A stretch of DNA of 51,733 bases from Actinomycetes bacterium (GTDB lineage: Bacteria; Actinomycetota; Acidimicrobiia; Acidimicrobiales; RAAP-2), in NCBI GenBank assembly GCA_021798955.1, contig JAJZBK010000010.1, positions 1 to 51,733 of the forward strand, given 5' to 3'. Under the pieces are notes generated by a model that was not told the DNA's origin, did not search any database, and was given only the letters and a program-made list of their open reading frames with translations. Within the stretch, counting starts at the first letter, position 1; every line of letters starts with the position of its first letter. The position numbers were made by a program, and so were the translations under genes. This document shows positions 9,201 to 18,900 of the stretch, one piece after another.

Positions 9201-9236
9201 GCGATGGCGATGGCGATGGCGATGGCGATGGCGATG
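9201..9236 (+). repeat. (GCGATG)6 hexanucleotide tandem repeat
   Basis: Six perfect GCGATG units lie in the 204-nt gap before the FAD oxidoreductase gene, upstream of its putative -10. Slipped-strand change in copy number is possible. Confidence 0.95.
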
Positions 9237-9276
9237 AAGTGTTGGCGGGGCTCTCGGACGAGCGGTGCCCAGGCAG

Positions 9277-9282
9277 TAAGGT
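9277..9282 (+). promoter_or_regulatory. putative -10 of the FAD oxidoreductase gene
   Basis: TAAGGT would start transcription near 9289, leaving a leader of about 97 nt that ends with a strong GAGGAGG site at 9369-9375. Confidence 0.35.
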
Positions 9283-9385
9283 GCACCGCTGGGCGTACCC
9301 GTCGCCCGGCATGGTGGCTCACGACCGGGGCCCAACGGACCTCTTGCCCCCGGCGGACGACCAGAACCGAGGAGGAGCAACTGCC

Positions 9386-10963
9386 GTGACGAACCAAGAA
9401 CCGGCGAGCGGAACCGGGGGTGACCAGAAGGCCGCCGAGGGCGTCGGTGCGGTGGTGGTGATCGGTGCCGGCCCCGCCGGTCTCACCGCGGCGCGGGAGC
9501 TCGTGACGGGTGGTGACACCCAGGTGACGATCCTCGAAGCCGACTCGGTGGTCGGTGGGATCAGCCGGACGGTCGAGCGTGACGGCTGGCGGTTCGACAT
9601 CGGCGGGCACCGCTTCTTCACCAAGGTCCGCCGGGTGGAGACGTTCTGGCACGACGTGCTGCCAGCCGAGGACTTCCTGCTCCGACCGCGCATGAGCCGC
9701 ATCTACTACGGGGGCAAGTTCTACGACTACCCGATCAAGCTCGGCAACGCCCTTGCCAACCTCGGTCTCGTCGAGGCCGTTCGATGCGCCCTGTCCTTCC
9801 TCTGGGTGAGGGTCCGTCCGCCTCGTGACACCTCGACCCTTGAGGGCTACATCGTCTCGAACTACGGGTGGCGGCTCTACCACCACTTCTTCAAGACCTA
9901 CAACGAGAAGGTCTGGGGCGTGTCGGCCTCGGAGCTCTCGGCCGACTGGGGCGCGCAGCGCATCAAGGGGATGTCCTTGTGGACGGCGGTGTGGGAGCCG
10001 GTACGCAGCTCCCTGCTGGGGTCGCGACGCAGCAAGTCAGCCCAGGTCACCAGTCTGATCGAGGAGTTCGAGTACCCCAAGTACGGTCCCGGCATGATGT
10101 GGGAGGTCTGTGCCGACCAGGTCATCGCCGGAGGTGGAGAGCTTCGGCTGGCGACTGCCGTTCAGTCCGTCCACCTCGAGGGAGGACGCGCCACCGCCGT
10201 GACCGTCCGCGACCGGTCAGGAGCCACCGAGCGTCTGGCGGCCGACCACGTCGTCTCGTCGATGCCACTGACCGCTCTAGTGCGGGCCGTCGACCCGCCT
10301 CCGCCGAGCGAGGTCCTCGAGGCCGCCGACGCCCTGCACTATCGAGACTTCCTGACCGTTGCCCTGGTCGTACCGGTCGATCGCGGCTTTCCTGACAACT
10401 GGATCTACGTGCACTCGCCGGACGTGAAGGTGGGGCGCATCCAGAACTTCGGCTCGTGGTCGCCGTTCCTGGTCAAGGACGGCTTCACCTGCCTGGGGCT
10501 CGAGTACTTCGTGTTCGAGGGCGACGAGCTGTGGTCGAGCACCGACGACGCGCTCATCGAGCGAGCAACCGACGAGCTCGCGCGCATCGGCCTGGTCGAC
10601 GCTGCCGACGTGAAAGCCGGCTACGTCGTCCGCATGCCCAAGGCGTACCCGGTGTACGACGACGCCTACCGTGACAACGTCGAGGTCATTCGGCGCTGGT
10701 TGGAGCGGGCTGCCGCGAACGTGCACCCAGTCGGTCGCAACGGCATGCACAAGTACAACAACCAGGACCACTCCATGTACACGGCGATGCTGACGGTGGA
10801 GAACCTCCGCGGCGCCGACCACGACATCTGGGCCGTCAACGTCGAGGACGAGTACCACGAGTCCGGGCCATCGGGCTCGTCGAGCGAGGGAACCGGACGG
10901 GCCGCCCCGGTGGTACCGGGCCCAGCCACATCGGGCCATGGCACCGCTCCCCGGCGCACCTGA
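9386..10963 (+). CDS. FAD-dependent oxidoreductase (HemY / UDP-galactopyranose mutase-like)
   Basis: A 525-residue soluble flavoprotein. The dinucleotide-binding motif VVVIGAGPAGLTAARE is at about 22-37, ending in the acidic LEAD, and is followed by VGGISRTVERDGWRFDIGGHRFF, the second conserved FAD segment of the protoporphyrinogen oxidase / phytoene desaturase / UGM superfamily. FYDYPIK and the NNQDHSMYTAML segment near the C-terminus are characteristic of relatives found in polysaccharide loci. The last ~35 residues are a low-complexity Gly/Ser/Pro tail. GTG 9386 has GAGGAGG 10 nt upstream. The gene sits between membrane glycosyltransferases and a flippase, so a role in making or isomerising a nucleotide- or lipid-linked sugar is inferred; the reaction is not known. 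Confidence 0.7.
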   Translation: MTNQEPASGTGGDQKAAEGVGAVVVIGAGPAGLTAARELVTGGDTQVTILEADSVVGGISRTVERDGWRFDIGGHRFFTKVRRVETFWHDVLPAEDFLLRPRMSRIYYGGKFYDYPIKLGNALANLGLVEAVRCALSFLWVRVRPPRDTSTLEGYIVSNYGWRLYHHFFKTYNEKVWGVSASELSADWGAQRIKGMSLWTAVWEPVRSSLLGSRRSKSAQVTSLIEEFEYPKYGPGMMWEVCADQVIAGGGELRLATAVQSVHLEGGRATAVTVRDRSGATERLAADHVVSSMPLTALVRAVDPPPPSEVLEAADALHYRDFLTVALVVPVDRGFPDNWIYVHSPDVKVGRIQNFGSWSPFLVKDGFTCLGLEYFVFEGDELWSSTDDALIERATDELARIGLVDAADVKAGYVVRMPKAYPVYDDAYRDNVEVIRRWLERAAANVHPVGRNGMHKYNNQDHSMYTAMLTVENLRGADHDIWAVNVEDEYHESGPSGSSSEGTGRAAPVVPGPATSGHGTAPRRT

Positions 10964-12476
10964 GCGCGCTCGCCAACACCGGCCGGGGCGGTCCGGTCGA
11001 GCACCGGAGCTCCGGGCCGGGCTGACCGACGCCGGGCCCGTCGCCATCGCGGGGCTGCTCGTCAACGGCGCCAGCGCCCTGGTCGTCGTGGTGGTGGCCC
11101 GCCTCGTCTCTCCTCGAGAGTACGGGGCCGTCAACCAGTTGCTCGGCCTGTTCTTTGTCCTGTCCATGCCCGGGTCGGCGGTGCTGGTCGGCGTCGTGCG
11201 GCGGGTCACCGCCTGGCGCATGACGGGACAGCTCCACCTCGTCTCCCAGTGGGTGCACCGTGTGCATCGCCTGCTCGGCGGCCTCCTTGTCGTCGGAACT
11301 GTCGTGGTGGCGCTGCTGCAGTCGTGGATCGCCCGGCAGCTGGGCCTTCCCAACGACGCCGGGGTCCTCACGGTGCTGGTGGCCGGGGGAGTGTGGATCG
11401 TGCTCTGTGTCGACCGGGGGCTACTGCAGTCCGAACGCGCCTATAGGCCCCTGGCCGGCAACCTCCTGCTCGAGGGAGCGGCACGCACGGTGGCCATCCT
11501 CGTCCTCGTCACCGCCGGGCTGGGTGTCGCCGGGTACGGACTGGGGGTGCTCCTCGGCGAGGTCGGCGCCGTTGCCGAGGCGCGCTGGCTGGTATGGAAG
11601 CGGGGAACCTACTCGCAGGCCGGGTTGGCACCGGCACCGCCTTCCGACGCTGGGCCCGTGCCGCCTTCCGACGCTGGGCCCGTGGCTCCCGACCACGTCG
11701 GCCACTCGGCACCCCGGCGACACCAACTCCTCGGCGACGTGGCTGCCGCCTTCGTCGCCCTGGGCCTGCTCGCCCTCTTGCAGAACGCCGACGTCATCAT
11801 GATCGGCCGGTACAACCGGGCCGCCGCGGGGCCGTACGCCGCCATCTCCGTCGCCTCCAAGGCCCTCGTCTACGTCGCGCTGGCACTCGGCTCCTACTTG
11901 TTGCCCGAGGCCACCATCCGCTGGCACGCCGGCGGGCATGCGGTCCGCCAGTTGGGCGTCGCCCTGGTGCTCGCCGAACTACCCGCCGCAGTGTTGCTCA
12001 TCCTGGCCGTCGCTGTGCCGAGACTGGTGCTCCGCCTGGTGTTCTCCGCCCGGCTGACCGCTGCTGCCCCCGCGTTCGCCACGCTGGCCGCCGCCATGGC
12101 CCTGCTGTGCGTCAGCGTCCTGCTGACCAACTACCTCATTGGCACCGGGACGCGATGGGTGGTGGTGGTCCTGGCCGGTGGCGGGTTGGCGGTGCTGGGT
12201 GCCGTCGCAGCCGCGCACGGGAGCCCCGTCGCTACCGCCCGCGCCGACTTCGCCGTCCAGCTCGCTGTGTGCGTGGCTCTCGGCGTCAGCTTCGTAGTCG
12301 TGCACCATCGCCGCCACGGCGAGCGGTGGCGAGCCCGGTTCGGCACCGCGTACCCTTGGGGGCCTGGTTTTTTGGTGAGGACGGCGCTTGGTCGGACGAG
12401 TCCCGTGGGGGAGGGGATGGACGCCACTACACTGGCGACCAGGGGCGGGTCGGCGACAAGGAATGGGGATCCGTGA
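10938..12476 (+). CDS. MOP/MATE-superfamily polysaccharide flippase
   Basis: A 512-residue protein with about 12-14 hydrophobic helices beginning near residue 32 (AGLLVNGASALVVVVVARLVSPREYGAVNQLLG). The Arg-Glu-Tyr-Gly after helix 1 and the paired helices are typical of Wzx/RfbX-type exporters that flip polyprenyl-linked oligosaccharides. A cytoplasmic loop near 232-250 holds a tandem duplication (PPSDAGPV twice). ATG 10938 overlaps the end of the FAD gene by 26 nt, so translation is probably coupled. The last four bases of its stop overlap the next GTG start. Likely function in this block: moving the glycan intermediate built by the neighbouring enzymes to the outside. Confidence 0.8.
   Translation: MAPLPGAPERARQHRPGRSGRAPELRAGLTDAGPVAIAGLLVNGASALVVVVVARLVSPREYGAVNQLLGLFFVLSMPGSAVLVGVVRRVTAWRMTGQLHLVSQWVHRVHRLLGGLLVVGTVVVALLQSWIARQLGLPNDAGVLTVLVAGGVWIVLCVDRGLLQSERAYRPLAGNLLLEGAARTVAILVLVTAGLGVAGYGLGVLLGEVGAVAEARWLVWKRGTYSQAGLAPAPPSDAGPVPPSDAGPVAPDHVGHSAPRRHQLLGDVAAAFVALGLLALLQNADVIMIGRYNRAAAGPYAAISVASKALVYVALALGSYLLPEATIRWHAGGHAVRQLGVALVLAELPAAVLLILAVAVPRLVLRLVFSARLTAAAPAFATLAAAMALLCVSVLLTNYLIGTGTRWVVVVLAGGGLAVLGAVAAAHGSPVATARADFAVQLAVCVALGVSFVVVHHRRHGERWRARFGTAYPWGPGFLVRTALGRTSPVGEGMDATTLATRGGSATRNGDP
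11637..11684 (+). repeat. 24-bp in-frame tandem duplication in the flippase gene
   Basis: Two perfect 24-bp copies (11637-11660 and 11661-11684), containing CTTCCGACGCTGGGCC, encode a doubled Pro-Pro-Ser-Asp-Ala-Gly-Pro-Val in a loop. Confidence 0.9.
12428..12433 (+). promoter_or_regulatory. putative internal -10 before the GT4 gene
   Basis: TACACT lies within the 3' end of the flippase gene, 39 nt before GTG 12473. It could give the glycosyltransferase gene its own transcript. Confidence 0.3.
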
Positions 12477-13816
12477 CGACGACGGCAGACGGGGCAAACC
12501 CCGCCGACTTGGCGGCAGCACGCGTCGCGCCGCCCCGCTCCGCCGCCACGAACGTGGCCCTCGTCAACGACTCCGGACGGGCCCGCCATCTCACACCCGT
12601 CCCTCCGAACGGCGAGGGTGGTGACGAGCACTCCGAGGGCGCCGTTGCCGAGCGGGCCTATGCGAAGCTCGCCGGGCTCGAGCTGGGGGAGATCGCCGAG
12701 CGGGCCGGCCTTCGGCGCATCGACGCGCTGGCCTGGCGCGACTACGACGACCCGGAAGCCGGGGGGTCGGAGCTCCACGCCCACCGGATCTTTGCCGCCT
12801 GGGCCGATGCCGGGCTGGACGTCGCTATGACGACCTCGGCCGTGCCCGTCGGGGCGACGGTCGTCCGGCGGGATGGCTACCGGGTCGTACGGCGCTCGGG
12901 CCGCTACGGGCTGTTCCCCCGGACGATGCTGTCCGGGGCACTCGGGCGGATCGGCTCTGGTGACGGTCTGGTGGAGATCTGGAACGGCATGCCGTTCTTC
13001 TCGCCTGCGTGGTGCCGGGCACCCCGGATCGTCTTCCTCCATCACGTCCATGCCGAGATGTGGCACATGGTCCTTCCGCGCCACCTCGCCCGGATCGGCC
13101 ATGCCATCGAGCACCACGTGGCACCGCCGTTCTATCGACAGGCCAGGATCGTCACCCTCTCGCACTCGTCGAAGGCCGAGATCGTCGACCGGCTCGCTCT
13201 CGCCCCGGAGCACATCACCGTCGTCCCGCCGGGCGTCGAGCCTCACTTCTCTCCGGGGGGCGAGAAGGCGCCGCATCCGTTGGTCGTGGCTGTGGGCCGT
13301 CTGGTCCCTGTCAAGCGGTTCGACCTCCTCGTCGACGCGCTGGTCCGGCTCCGGTCCCGGCACCCCGACCTGAAAGCGGTCATCGTGGGGGAGGGGTACG
13401 AGCGTCCTGCCCTCGAGGCGCTCGTCGCCGCCAGGGGTGCCGGGGAGTGGCTCTCGCTCCCTGGGTACCTGGCCCATGACGACCTGGTTGCCTTGTACCG
13501 TCGGGCGTGGGTGGTCACCTCGGCCAGCCAACGCGAGGGGTGGGGGATGACCGTGACCGAAGCGGGCGCGTGTGGCACCCCTGCGGTGGTAACGCGTATC
13601 GGCGGTCACGAGGACGCCGTCGCCGACGGTCGTTCGGGCCTGCTCGCCGACACCATGGACGACCTCGTCGCCGGGCTCGACGCCGTCCTCGGCGACGAGG
13701 TGCTGCGCCGACGGCTGACGACCGGAGCAGTGGAGCGTGCCGCCTCGCTCACCTGGGAGGAGGCGGCGCGAGGTGCCCTGGCTGCCCTCGCCGCCGAAGC
13801 GCTCGCTCGCCGCTGA
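12473..13816 (+). CDS. family 4 glycosyltransferase (GT-B fold)
   Basis: A 447-residue soluble enzyme. After a variable ~75-residue N-terminus comes DYDDPEAGGSELHAHRIFAAWA, the donor-domain start typical of GT4. The C-terminal half has VAVGRLVPVKRFDLLVDAL and the E-x7-E nucleotide-sugar site in REGWGMTVTEAGACGTPAV. It should transfer a sugar from a nucleotide donor on the cytoplasmic face, retaining anomeric configuration. GTG 12473 overlaps the flippase stop as GTGA, indicating translational coupling; a much longer open frame upstream runs through the flippase in a different frame and is not coding. The sugar cannot be assigned. Confidence 0.85.
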   Translation: MTTTADGANPADLAAARVAPPRSAATNVALVNDSGRARHLTPVPPNGEGGDEHSEGAVAERAYAKLAGLELGEIAERAGLRRIDALAWRDYDDPEAGGSELHAHRIFAAWADAGLDVAMTTSAVPVGATVVRRDGYRVVRRSGRYGLFPRTMLSGALGRIGSGDGLVEIWNGMPFFSPAWCRAPRIVFLHHVHAEMWHMVLPRHLARIGHAIEHHVAPPFYRQARIVTLSHSSKAEIVDRLALAPEHITVVPPGVEPHFSPGGEKAPHPLVVAVGRLVPVKRFDLLVDALVRLRSRHPDLKAVIVGEGYERPALEALVAARGAGEWLSLPGYLAHDDLVALYRRAWVVTSASQREGWGMTVTEAGACGTPAVVTRIGGHEDAVADGRSGLLADTMDDLVAGLDAVLGDEVLRRRLTTGAVERAASLTWEEAARGALAALAAEALARR

Positions 13817-13910
13817 TCGCCGCGTTCACTGCGGCAGGTCGCCCGTGCTCAACCCGCAGTCCGACCGAGCAGGCGACCACCTGAGGACGGTCCGGTCGAC
13901 GGGGCGCGGA

Positions 13911-13916
13911 TAGCAT
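13911..13916 (+). promoter_or_regulatory. putative -10 of the EF-G-like gene
   Basis: TAGCAT is 35 nt before ATG 13951. Initiation near 13923 would give a ~28-nt leader. Confidence 0.4.
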
Positions 13917-13950
13917 CGGGGCATCCTTTCGAGCAGGACTCGAGGTGCAC

Positions 13951-15993
13951 ATGCCCACTGCCGTCTCCGCCGCACGGATCCGGAACATCGCCCTCGTCGG
14001 GCACGATGGCGTGGGCAAGACCACGCTCACCGAGGCCCTGCTCGTTGCCACCGGCACGACTACCCGAGCGGGCCGAGTGGAGGACGGGACGACGACGAGC
14101 GACTTCGAGCCCGAGGAGCACGCCCACGGGGTGTCGCTGGCCACCGCGGTCGCTCCTGTCGTCGTCGCCGGCACCAAGGTGAACCTCCTCGATACCCCCG
14201 GCCTGGCCGACTTCGTGGTCGAGGTCGAGCTGGCCCTGTCAGTGGCCGATGCTGCGCTCGTCGTCGTCAGCGCCGTCGACGGGGTCCAAGCCCACACAAA
14301 GACGGTCTGGCGGCTCGCCGAGGAGGCGGGCGTCCCCCGCCTCGTGTTCGTCAACAAGCTGGACCGGGAGCACGCGGACTTCGCCCGGACGGTCAGTCAG
14401 TTGCGGGAGGCCTTCGGTCCGCACGTCGCCCCGCTCGAACTGCCCATCGGGGCCGAGGCAACCTTGCGAGGCGTCGTCGACCTCGTGGCTGACACGGCGG
14501 CCGTCTACGACGACGGTCGTGCTCGCACGGTGGAGATCCCACCCGACCTGGTGGAGCAGGAGCACCACGACCACGAGCAACTGGTCGAGGAGATCGTCGT
14601 CGGCGACGAGGAGCTGCTGGCTCGCTACCTCGAGGGTGCTCCTCTTACCCCCGACCAGCTCGAGGCGACCCTGGCTGGCGAGGTGGCCACCGGGGCGGTC
14701 GTGCCGGTGGCGTGCGGGTCGGCGACGACCGGGGTCGGCCTCGACCTCCTCGTCAACCTGCTCTGCGAGCTTCCCGGCCGCCGTCACGCCACGGTCGAGG
14801 TGGGCGGGGAACGCATCGAGGTCCCTGTCGACGCCGCCGCCGAGCCGCTCGCCCGGGTGTGGAAGACGTTCGTCGACCCCTTCGCCGGCAAGTTGTCACT
14901 GCTCCACGTGGTGTCGGGGACCCTGCGTCCCGACGCGGCACTGGTCAACACCCGGACCCACGGCGAGGAACGCCTCCACGTGCTCGAAGCACTGCGAGGG
15001 AAGGAGACCACACCGGTGCCCGAGGCGCTGGCCGGTGACCTGGTCGCCGTACCGAAGCTCTCCTCGACGCAGCCCGGGGACACCCTGGCGCCGAAAGGCA
15101 CACCGGTCGTGGTCGCCGTGCGGCCGACGTCACGTCCCCAGTTGTCGGTGGCCGTCCGCCCGAAGACACCCGGCGACGAGGATCGCCTGTCCACCGGGTT
15201 GCACCGCCTTGCCGAGGAAGATCCCTCCCTGCAGGTCCGTCGGGACGACGAGACGCACCAGACCATCGTGACCGGAATGGGGGAGACCCACTTGCAGGTC
15301 GTCACCGAGCGGCTCCAGCGTCGCTTCGGTGTCGAGGTCGTACGCGAGGACGTCGTGATCTCCTACCGCGAGACGATCACGGTGGCGGCCGAGGCCGAGG
15401 GGCGCCACAAGAAGCAGTCGGGCGGCCATGGGCAGTTCGCCGTGGTGCACCTCCGCGTCGAGCCGCTCGGACGCGGCGAGGGGATCGTCTTCGTCGACGA
15501 GGTCGTCGGTGGGGTGATCCCCCGGCCGTTCATCCCTGCCGTGGACAAGGGTGTCCGCCAACAGCTCGGCGCCGGCGGCCCGCTCGGTCACCCGGTGGTC
15601 GACGTACGAGTCGTCTGCGACGGGGGGAAGTTCCACCCTGTTGACTCCAACGAGCTGAGCTTCGAGCTGGCTGGGGCAGCAGCCGTCACCGCCGCGCTCG
15701 CCCAGGGACGACCGGTGCTCCTCGAACCGATCTCGCGCCTCGAGGTCATCGTGCCCGGCGCCGCCCTCGGCGCCGTCCTCGGCGACCTGAACGCCCGTCG
15801 GGGACGGGTCACCGACAGCCAACCTGCTGACGGCGACTGGCAGCGGGTGGAGGCGCTCGTCCCCGACAGCGAGCTCACTCGCTACCTCGTCGACCTCCGG
15901 GTGCTGACCGGAGGCCTCGGCCGGTTCACCGCGGAGTTCGCTCACTACGTCGACGTGCCGAGCGCCGTCGCCGAGCGGCTCATCCCTCGCTAG
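13951..15993 (+). CDS. elongation factor G-like translational GTPase (EF-G2 type)
   Basis: A 680-residue protein with the complete EF-G layout: GTPase domain (G1 GHDGVGKTT at about 18-26, G3 DTPG at 81-84, G4 NKLD at about 134), domain II, and domains III-V at the C-terminus including GRHKKQSGGHGQFAVV. It differs from canonical EF-G: the switch I RGITI is replaced by HGVSL, and the catalytic His after DTPG is Leu85 (DTPGLADF). This matches the second, FusA2-like paralogue of actinobacteria, whose role is uncertain and whose GTP hydrolysis is likely weakened. ATG 13951 is preferred over GTG 13945. The stop overlaps the 3' end of the convergent AftD-like gene by 14 bp. Confidence 0.85.
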   Translation: MPTAVSAARIRNIALVGHDGVGKTTLTEALLVATGTTTRAGRVEDGTTTSDFEPEEHAHGVSLATAVAPVVVAGTKVNLLDTPGLADFVVEVELALSVADAALVVVSAVDGVQAHTKTVWRLAEEAGVPRLVFVNKLDREHADFARTVSQLREAFGPHVAPLELPIGAEATLRGVVDLVADTAAVYDDGRARTVEIPPDLVEQEHHDHEQLVEEIVVGDEELLARYLEGAPLTPDQLEATLAGEVATGAVVPVACGSATTGVGLDLLVNLLCELPGRRHATVEVGGERIEVPVDAAAEPLARVWKTFVDPFAGKLSLLHVVSGTLRPDAALVNTRTHGEERLHVLEALRGKETTPVPEALAGDLVAVPKLSSTQPGDTLAPKGTPVVVAVRPTSRPQLSVAVRPKTPGDEDRLSTGLHRLAEEDPSLQVRRDDETHQTIVTGMGETHLQVVTERLQRRFGVEVVREDVVISYRETITVAAEAEGRHKKQSGGHGQFAVVHLRVEPLGRGEGIVFVDEVVGGVIPRPFIPAVDKGVRQQLGAGGPLGHPVVDVRVVCDGGKFHPVDSNELSFELAGAAAVTAALAQGRPVLLEPISRLEVIVPGAALGAVLGDLNARRGRVTDSQPADGDWQRVEALVPDSELTRYLVDLRVLTGGLGRFTAEFAHYVDVPSAVAERLIPR

Positions 15994-18900
15994 TCGTACC
16001 AGCCCCGCTCGCCGTGCCGGCCCCGAGCGCCGTGCCGGCCCCGCTCGTGGGGGTCCGGTGGTCGTCGTCCCTCCGGGCCAGGCTGCGTCGCCGATGGACC
16101 TCGTCGGCCACGGCGTCCGCCGCCAACAGGGCGAGCCCGGCCAGGACCACGGTGGCACCGGCCGCATAGTGCGCCGCCCACAGTCCTACCGTGGTGAACG
16201 GGTGGTGTGCTTGGGTCACGGTGATCCAGGTCGCGGCACCAGCCACGCAGACAGTCGCAGCCAGGCTCAGCAGCGGGCGGAGGCGGGGCAGGAGCAGGGC
16301 GACGAGGACTGCCACCCCCACGATGGGCCCGACCCGGGGGGCTCCCACCGCGCTCGCTGCCGCACCGGTCAGCACCGCGGTGACGACGGCAGTGGGAACA
16401 CCGACCCGCCGCCTGGCTCGCCGGAAGGGGAGCACCGGCTTGGGCCACTCGACGGCGACGGCCTCCGCTGCCCCGACAAAGCCGGCGCGTCGCCGACGCT
16501 CCTGGCGGCGGAGCCAGCGGCGCGAGCGTCCCCGGAGCCGACGACGCTCGGCCCGGGTCAGGGGCGACGAGACGGCGACGGCTTCGACGTCGGCGTCGGC
16601 CACCGGAGCGCCGTCGGACGCAAGCAGCTCCCCCTCGCCTCCGGCGCCGAGGGGGCTGCCTCCAGCGCCGAGGGGGCCTTCGGAAGCACCGAGCGGGTCT
16701 GGCCGACCAGGGAAGAAGCCCAGCACCAGGCAGAGCAGGAGGAACGCCAGCGAGGCCACCAAGGCCACGTCGACGCGCTCCTGAGGTGTCCAGACCAGGT
16801 CGATAGTCAGCGTGCCGTGGTGGATGGCACCAGTCAGGCGAGCGGGCTCGACCTGCCACCCGTTGGCGAAGGCGTCGACGAGCAGGGGGGCGCCGAGCCC
16901 CGACGCACCGCGGACGGTCGCTGTCCAACCCTGGTTGAGGCTCTCGCCGAGGACGAGGAGGAACGGAGCGCTGCGCGCCGTCACGCCGCTGACCTCCACC
17001 TGCATGGAGGTGGTCCCCGGGTGGACCACCCTGACGGTGGGCGCCGGCGGGGTGGCAGCGGCAGCCACCACGGTGGTGACGGAGGGCGCGGCAGGAGCCG
17101 GGAGCGGGGCGGGGCCACCGCCGGCAGCCGACTCGAGGGCAAGGGTGTCGATGTTGAAGCCGGTGATCGACCCGAGGGTCGCCTGGACGGTATGGGTGCC
17201 GGGGCCGAGGGTGATGCCGTTCCGGTCCGGACCGCATCCCGAGATGGTCAGCCCCTGCCGGTCGAGCGCGGCCGTCGTCGAGCCCGTGACCCGCACCCAC
17301 ACCGGGCTCCCGTCGATGGCCAGCAGGTTCGACTGGCACGTTCCGGGCATGCGAGGAGGGACGGGTGCGGCGTGCAAGCCCGGGATGCCGACCTCGGCGA
17401 TCCCGATGGGCATGGCGATGGGCGACTCCGACCAGTAGTCGACGGTGTTCTCGATCCGGACCGTGGGGAAGGTGAGGCGGATGGCACTGCCGGTGACCGC
17501 CGGGAACGAGATCGGCACGTCGACCACTGACCCCGGGGTCCGACCGTCGGCGATCGCCGGGAGGACCACCGACCGGGTGACCCCTCCGGCGCTGACCGTC
17601 ATGGTGGTGGGGACCGAGTGCTCCCCGTCGGCGACGACCTGCAGGTCGAGGTGGTCGAGGGTGATCGGGCGGGGGAGCCGGTACTCGAGCCAGTCACCCG
17701 CCTGTTGGGAGGCACCGAAGCCGGGCTCCCAGATGGTCCGGGAGCTCCCGTCGAGGGTGGCAATGGCGCCGTCCCGCAGGTCGCCCGGCAGTCGCCCCTT
17801 GGAGTAGGCGACGATCCCGGAGCCGTGCGATCCGGGGCGTCCAACCAGGCGGTCGATGGCATCGTCGGGGATGAGCGGCGAGATGCGGGCCGTCCCCGAC
17901 AGCGAGAACGTCCGGCTCGTCGGGAGCCAGAGCTGTCGCGACAGTGTTGGCTCCGGCGAGGAGCGGGGTGGGAAGCCGGACATGCGCTGGCGCGTCATCA
18001 AGAAGGTCAGCGGATCGGCCAGCGACCGGGTCCCGGCGGCCCGGAGCAGGTCCTGCGGCATGGCGATCGTCTCGTCGGCGTGGACGCCCGGGATCTGGAC
18101 CTCGGCAAAGCCCACCGCGCTATGAAAGCCGGCCTTGTTGTGGTGCGCCGTGAGACCGACGCCGGCGACGGTGATGCGCAGGGTCCGAAACGAGCGGTTG
18201 CCGATCGGGACCTGCTGTCCGGCCGGCGTGCGCGACGCCGGGCCGAGGGCCACCCGGAGGGGGTGCCCACCGTCGAAGGTGAGCACGACCGAGGTGATGA
18301 ACCGGTCGGGGAGCCCCGTCTGCGGTTGCACCAGGGTGATCGAGCCGGGGGCCGCCGGGTGGGTGAGCACCACCTGCCACCACTGGCCGATGGGGTTGGT
18401 GAAGGAGTTGTCCAGCCAGGCCGTCTGCAGGTCCCCGTCGAGGGCGGCAGCCGGCTGGTCCTCGGGGAGGTAGGTCAACGACGAGCCGTAGCTCGAGGCA
18501 GTCACCGAGGAGATCCCGTCGAAGACGGCGGTGGTCTTGGCATCAGCCGGTGCCCCGGGGAAGAGGTCGATCGGCGCGTCGGCCGGGTTCGTGCTCTTGC
18601 GTTGGGAGGCCGTCTCCGTGTAGCCGGTGTTCTCGCTGAGCGAGTTCCACTCGAAGGCCTGCTTGCGGTTGGTGTCGGTCACCACCAGGTCTGCCGGCCC
18701 CGACAGCACGGAGGTGCGCAGGCGCGGATGGAGGTCGAGCGTCCCGGCGTAGAGGATGGTCGGGTGCCCCGAGAGCAGCCCGGTCGGGGCGGCATCCACC
18801 AACCCCGAGCCGCCCCCGTCGACCACCAACGGATCGGCAAGCGACTCCGCCCGCACGATGGGCCGTGGGTCGGCGACCTGGTAGGTCACCAGCGGGGCCG

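Noticed and set aside
11594..12472. Upstream extension of the GT4 glycosyltransferase frame
   Set aside because: It overlaps the flippase gene out of frame and is Arg-rich; the GTGA overlap start explains the gene.
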